Assembly (NCBI GenBank): GCA_040386355.1
Contig: JAZKFP010000025.1
Coordinates: 1 to 18,528, forward strand
Origin: JAZKFP01 sp040386355
GTDB taxonomy: Bacteria > Pseudomonadota > Gammaproteobacteria > Pseudomonadales > UBA6940
Reading direction: 5' to 3'
DNA length: 18,528 bases
The notes under the pieces are model-generated. The model had not been told where the DNA came from. It saw only the letters and a program-made list of their open reading frames with translations, and ran no database searches. A program made the position numbers and the translations under genes. Position 1 is the stretch's first letter. The number at the start of each line of letters is the position of its first letter. Positions 15,097 to 18,528 of the stretch are shown here, one piece after another.

Positions 15097-15885
15097 TTAT
15101 GATGGATTTGGTTTTACATTAAGCTCTTGAATTAATTCTGCTGCACTGCGATAACCACCAACTTGACGGCCATCTTCGGTAAAAATAGCAGGTGTTCCGC
15201 GTACACCAAGTTGTTGTCCAAGACGTACTTGTTTCTCAACCGTTTGCGCACAAGCTGCTAATTTCTTTTCAGGGACGGCTGAAACTGAAATAGAGTTACC
15301 GCTTTTTGCTTGATCCATAATTGCTTGAGGATCTTTACTACACCAAATTTTAATCATGGTCTCGCCTGTAGGGGAAGCAACACCACTACGGGGCCAAGCT
15401 AAATAATTTACCTGAACGCCGGCTGCAACAAGCGCAGGTACTTCAGAATGAAATTTTCGACAATACCCACAATCAGGATCAGTAAATACAAACAATTTTC
15501 CTTTTACAGTTTTAGGTTTGTACTGAACCAACTCGGAAGCTTTAACATTTTTTAAAACAGTTTGGCGACGTTGTCCATCTTCTTGTTCAGTCAAATTTAC
15601 TAATTGACCCGGACCCTTTACTTCGAGAATCTGTGCACCAACAATTAAAAAGCGCCCCGAAGGATCAGCTAATACACGTTCGCCTGAATCCGTTTGAATA
15701 TCAATCAAACCAGGAATAATCGCAGGCTTTATTTGATCAACCACTAGTGCTGGAATATTGGTTTTTAGATTTTTTTCTACTTGCACTAGATCTGCTTTAT
15801 TCGCTGGCTCAGCTATTGAAATATTTGTGGTGGTGGCTAGAAAAAGACAAGCGGCACTTAGTAGATATCGACGAGATAGACTCAT
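15097..15885 (-). CDS. dsbC: Thiol:disulfide interchange protein DsbC
   Basis: A 262-residue periplasmic disulfide isomerase that reshuffles wrong disulfides. The Sec signal peptide spans about 1-25 (RRYLLSAACLFLATTT, cleavage near SIA-EP). An N-terminal dimerisation domain (about 28-95) is followed by a thioredoxin fold with the DsbC-type active site C139-G-Y-C142, the structural pair C182 and C212, and the cis-proline P232 in GTPAIF. The ATG has GAGGAA 4 bases upstream. DsbC normally needs reduced DsbD as electron donor, and the only DsbD-related gene in view is the orphan alpha domain at 1767-2252. E. coli and Pseudomonas have xerD next to dsbC; it is absent here. Confidence 0.96.
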   Translation of the reverse strand: MSLSRRYLLSAACLFLATTTNISIAEPANKADLVQVEKNLKTNIPALVVDQIKPAIIPGLIDIQTDSGERVLADPSGRFLIVGAQILEVKGPGQLVNLTEQEDGQRRQTVLKNVKASELVQYKPKTVKGKLFVFTDPDCGYCRKFHSEVPALVAAGVQVNYLAWPRSGVASPTGETMIKIWCSKDPQAIMDQAKSGNSISVSAVPEKKLAACAQTVEKQVRLGQQLGVRGTPAIFTEDGRQVGGYRSAAELIQELNVKPNPS

Positions 15886-15968
15886 AAATTCCTCTTTCAG
15901 ATAAATTGCCCATTTAAAAATAGGTCGTATAGAAATGTAGCTATCGTTTCAGCTTAGTCAGACTTGAA

Positions 15969-16030
15969 AAAATAAAAGAGAGTTCTTGTCAGTCAAAGCA
16001 AATCTCAAAGATTGTCGTACGAAGATTATA
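15969..16030 (-). promoter_or_regulatory. Candidate promoter elements upstream of dsbC
   Basis: On the minus strand TTGACT (15996-15991), 16 bases and TATTTT (15974-15969) form a reasonable sigma-70 pair. A perfect TATAAT (16030-16025) lies further upstream without a recognisable -35. Either would give dsbC its own transcript apart from the rplS operon. Confidence 0.35.
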
Positions 16031-16059
16031 GAAAGGAACAAATTAAAAAGAGCCAGATC

Positions 16060-16088
16060 AAAGCCTTATCATTTTAAATAAGGCTTTT
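16060..16088 (-). terminator. Probable terminator of the rpsP-rplS operon
   Basis: AAAGCCTTAT (16060-16069) pairs perfectly with ATAAGGCTTT (16078-16087), 8-base loop, about 23 bases after the rplS stop. The T run after the stem on the minus strand is short and interrupted, so termination may be incomplete. Confidence 0.6.
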
Positions 16089-16110
16089 AAGAGATTTGAT
16101 TAAAACAGGA

Positions 16111-16467
16111 TTAACCTAACTTTTCTTTAATACGTGCTGATTTACCAGAACGTTGTCGTAAATAATACAATTTAGCGCGACGCACATCACCGCGACGTTT
16201 AACTTCAATTGAACCAATCGCAGGAGAATGGCTTTGAAATACACGCTCAACACCAACACCGTGAGAAATTTTACGAACGGTGAAAGAAGAATTTAAACCG
16301 CGATTACTTTTAGCAATCACAACACCTTCAAAAGCCTGTAATCGCTCACGTGCTCCTTCCGCTACTCGAACTTGTACTAAAACCGTATCGCCCGGAGCAA
16401 ATACTGGTAAATCTTTTCGTAATTGCTCTTCTTCAATAGCAGCAATAATTAAATTTTTTCCACTCAT
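16111..16467 (-). CDS. rplS: Large-subunit ribosomal protein bL19
   Basis: A 118-residue protein of the 50S subunit (E. coli 115), located at the 30S-50S interface. Family landmarks are FAPGDTVLVQVRVAEG (about 23-38), ERLQAFEGVVIAKSNRG (41-57), the FTVRKISHGVGVERVF block (62-77) and SPAIGSIEVKRRGDVRRAKLYYLR (about 80-103). I chose ATG 16467, with GAGG about 7 bases upstream; a GTG four codons earlier is less likely. It is the last gene of the rpsP-rimM-trmD-rplS operon but is separated from trmD by an unusually long 224-base gap. Confidence 0.97.
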   Translation of the reverse strand: MSGKNLIIAAIEEEQLRKDLPVFAPGDTVLVQVRVAEGARERLQAFEGVVIAKSNRGLNSSFTVRKISHGVGVERVFQSHSPAIGSIEVKRRGDVRRAKLYYLRQRSGKSARIKEKLG

Positions 16468-16691
16468 ACCAAACCTCACACTTGAAGATCAACATTGGAC
16501 AATGATTGGTATGAGATCCGCTAGAAATCATCTAGCGCTACCACAACCTGAGCCCATTAATTCTAAAGGTCGCAGAGTATATCCTAGTCTGAACACAGAA
16601 GGTTATACCTGAATCGATATTTTTTTGATGAAAAAGGATTTTTAAAAGTTAATTTCCATATATTGAATAAAAAAATAGAAAATTTCTAAAT
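16468..16691 (-). promoter_or_regulatory. Long rplS leader with a hairpin
   Basis: The 224-base gap between trmD and rplS contains no gene. A perfect 7-bp hairpin, CGCTAGA 16519-16525 with TCTAGCG 16531-16537 and a 5-base loop, lies about 52 bases before the rplS ATG. A TATACT word (16581-16576, minus strand) could be a -10, without a clear -35. An internal promoter or a leader controlling rplS separately is plausible. Confidence 0.35.
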
Positions 16692-17381
16692 TTATTTGGA
16701 AATCGGAACCCATTCAGGTTTTTTTAATGCGGTCTTTTCGCGTGCTTGCTGTCGACGCCAGCGTTCAATTGCCGCGTGATCACCACTCGTTAAAACATCA
16801 GGTACACGTAGGCCTTCAAATTCTACTGGGCGCGTAAAATGCGGCCAATCTAATCCTTCTGGATTGGAAAAAGATTCGGTGATTATTGATTCAGGGTCAC
16901 CGCAGGCTCCATCGAGAGTTCGTACTAAGGCATCGAACACTACCATTGCTGCCAATTCACCACCGGAGATAACGTAATCACCTATTGACCATTCTTCATC
17001 GACATATAAATGAATAATTCGCTCGTCAATTCCTTCGTATCGACCACATAGTAAAATAAGGCTTTCAACTTGAGACCACTGGTTAACCGTATTTTGATTA
17101 AAGGTCTTGCCTTGCGGAGTTAAATATATAATTGGAGTTTGTGCGCCTAGTTTATGACGTGCTGCTTGTAGGGCTGCTGAGATTGGCTCGGGTTTTAACA
17201 CCATACCAGGACCGCCGCCGTAAGGCCGATCATCCACAGTGCGATGGATATCCGTTGTAAAATCTCGAGGATTCCAAATATGCAATCGCGCTAAATTTTT
17301 TTGAAATGCTCGACCTGTAATGCCATTCTCTGTTAGAGCGTTGAACATTTCAGGAAATAATGTGACAACACCAAGATCCAT
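16692..17381 (-). CDS. trmD: tRNA (guanine-37-N1) methyltransferase
   Basis: A 229-residue SPOUT-class enzyme that methylates G37 next to the anticodon with SAM, preventing frameshifts. DDRPYGGGPGM is at 50-60. The trefoil-knot SAM site has LCGRYEGIDERI (111-122) and IGDYVISGGE (133-142). The LDWPHFTRP segment (177-185) carries the catalytic Asp, D178 (corresponding to D169 in E. coli). Length is slightly below E. coli (255), mostly from a shorter C-terminus. Its ATG overlaps the rimM stop by one base (TAATG), implying coupled translation. Confidence 0.97.
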   Translation of the reverse strand: MDLGVVTLFPEMFNALTENGITGRAFQKNLARLHIWNPRDFTTDIHRTVDDRPYGGGPGMVLKPEPISAALQAARHKLGAQTPIIYLTPQGKTFNQNTVNQWSQVESLILLCGRYEGIDERIIHLYVDEEWSIGDYVISGGELAAMVVFDALVRTLDGACGDPESIITESFSNPEGLDWPHFTRPVEFEGLRVPDVLTSGDHAAIERWRRQQAREKTALKKPEWVPISK

Positions 17382-18076
17382 TAAGAAAGTTCTTCAATAA
17401 CATCGTCCGCGTCGTAAATCCACGGCCATACCACATGCATTTCACCGGTTTTGAGGTTGATCGATTGAACGACATCATGCATTAAATACGGAATTAAAAT
17501 CTCATCCGAATTTTTATTTAGGATTGAATTTTTAACGGTAGAGTTAGTATGCGCGGGACTTAGGTCTTTAGTATCAGAATTTTCAGGACGAATAACAATT
17601 ACATCGTTCGAACCAGTTTCAAGCATATCTTGGATAGCACCCAACAATAGTGGGTGACCAATTTTAGAAATTTCAAAAACCTTTAATCCAATCAACTCAT
17701 GCCAGTAATAATCATCGTCTTCAAGAACAGGTAATTGAGATTGCGGCACAAATACATAGTGACGTGCTAAATTTTCAATCTCAGTGCGTGTTTGCATCCC
17801 ATCTATACGGATGAGCCAGCCTTTAGGGCCTTGATGAAATTCAACAGTTACTGATTTTTTAAGTGTTGGAAAATCAGAATTTTTACCTAAATACCAAGGT
17901 TGATATTGGAACACATCTTCTTTTTGCTCGGTAAAACTACGAAACCGAAGTTCCCCACGTAAACCGTGGGGCGCACCAATTTGTCCAATACAAACCCAAG
18001 CATTTTCAGTAGGAAACAAACCTTCAGAATGATTTTGAAGGCTTTGAATTTTCTTTCCACCGCTGTTTTTAATCAT
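17381..18076 (-). CDS. rimM: Ribosome maturation factor RimM, with an extended N-terminus and internal insert
   Basis: A 231-residue factor that helps assemble the head of the 30S subunit by binding uS19. The N-terminal domain starts at about residue 27 with CIGQIGAPHGLRGELRFRSF. The C-terminal PRC-barrel domain begins near DDDYYWHELIGLKV and ends with EMHVVWPWIYDAD. It is about 50 residues longer than E. coli RimM (182): about 25 extra N-terminal residues, and about 25 polar residues (Ser/Asn/Thr/Lys-rich, between VIVIRPEN and ILIPYLMHDVV) in a PRC-barrel loop. I chose ATG 18076; a TTG four codons upstream also fits, and neither has a clear Shine-Dalgarno. It lies 21 bases after rpsP. Confidence 0.92.
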   Translation of the reverse strand: MIKNSGGKKIQSLQNHSEGLFPTENAWVCIGQIGAPHGLRGELRFRSFTEQKEDVFQYQPWYLGKNSDFPTLKKSVTVEFHQGPKGWLIRIDGMQTRTEIENLARHYVFVPQSQLPVLEDDDYYWHELIGLKVFEISKIGHPLLLGAIQDMLETGSNDVIVIRPENSDTKDLSPAHTNSTVKNSILNKNSDEILIPYLMHDVVQSINLKTGEMHVVWPWIYDADDVIEELS

Positions 18077-18097
18077 TGGATGAGGCAATTGTAAAAA

Positions 18098-18361
18098 TTA
18101 TGCTGCAACAACAGCAATAGCTTGTCGAGCTTGCTTTACTAAAGAAGCAACGCGGTCAGACATTTGTGCGCCTTCACTTACCCATTGATCTAACCGCTCT
18201 AAATCAAGACGTAAACGCTCTTCTTTACCTTGTGCAACCGGATTAAAAAATCCTAACTTTTCCACGAAGCGACCATCACGTGAACGACGGCTATCAGCCA
18301 CAACAACACGGTAATAAGGTTTTTTCTTTGCGCCGCCGCGGGTTAATCGAATAACGACCAT
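18098..18361 (-). CDS. rpsP: Small-subunit ribosomal protein bS16
   Basis: An 87-residue 30S protein (E. coli 82). It starts MVVIRLTRGGAKKKPYYRVV, with ADSRRSRDGRFVEKLGFFNP following, both diagnostic for bS16, and ends with an Ala/Val-rich tail. GAGG stands 8 bases before ATG 18361; an in-frame extension to 18448 is rejected because it lacks S16 similarity. It is the first gene of the operon in this window; ffh usually lies further upstream and would be outside. Confidence 0.97.
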   Translation of the reverse strand: MVVIRLTRGGAKKKPYYRVVVADSRRSRDGRFVEKLGFFNPVAQGKEERLRLDLERLDQWVSEGAQMSDRVASLVKQARQAIAVVAA

Positions 18362-18528
18362 CTTAAATTCCTCTTCAAAAAAAACCTGACTTGCCAAGAC
18401 TACCGATTGAAACCACAATCCAATCTTGCCAGCCAACAGACCGCGCATTGTATGTGATCTAACTAGCCATGAGAAGCAGGAACCGGCGCTTGAATGAATA
18501 ACTTAGAGCAAAAAAATCAAAATTCTTC
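18362..18528 (-). promoter_or_regulatory. rpsP upstream region with candidate -10
   Basis: No gene is visible in the last 167 bases. On the minus strand TACAAT (18452-18447) could be the -10 of the ribosomal operon, with no good -35. The resulting leader of about 80 bases has a weak 5-bp stem (GATTG / CAATC near 18402-18422). Confidence 0.35.

Noticed and set aside
1..18528. CRISPR arrays, tRNA or rRNA genes, insertion-sequence transposases
   Set aside because: No regularly spaced identical repeats, tRNA cloverleaf with CCA-type ends, rRNA segments or transposase frames were seen.

Overview
The window is an AT-rich stretch of a gammaproteobacterial chromosome. Two conserved clusters point to this. 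One is rpsP-rimM-trmD-rplS at the right end. The other is a dsbC / hom-thrC / recJ-prfB-lysS series that keeps the order known from Pseudomonas (and, without hom-thrC, from E. coli). The low GC, the c-di-GMP genes and a small eukaryotic-looking RING protein would fit a host-associated lineage of the Legionellales/Coxiella type. That placement is an inference, not a proof.

Left third (about 1-5160, + strand): five tightly spaced genes that look like one transcription unit. They are a tandem-receiver diguanylate cyclase, an overlapping gene for a lone periplasmic DsbD-alpha-type domain, ygfZ, ung, and a 3-hydroxyisobutyryl-CoA-hydrolase-type crotonase that overlaps ung by 4 bases. A GGDEF-EAL gene converges on them from the right (5334-6668).

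Middle (7001-14233, - strand): lysS, prfB (with the programmed +1 frameshift), recJ, thrC and hom. lysS and prfB share one base at their junction. hom and thrC form a threonine-biosynthesis pair.

Right third: a 110-codon RING-H2-like gene lies between hom and dsbC, in a place normally held only by housekeeping genes. Then come dsbC and the ribosomal/tRNA-modification operon rplS, trmD, rimM, rpsP (read right to left). xerD, which lies beside dsbC in E. coli and Pseudomonas, is absent from the rplS-dsbC gap.

Three of the larger intergenic gaps (5180-5327, 11505-11676, 14921-15092) each hold a copy of the same structured repeat. It has MITE/ERIC-like hairpins whose stems differ in sequence but stay complementary, shared loops, and similar ends. 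This repeat family and the RING-H2-like gene are the most unusual contents of the window.
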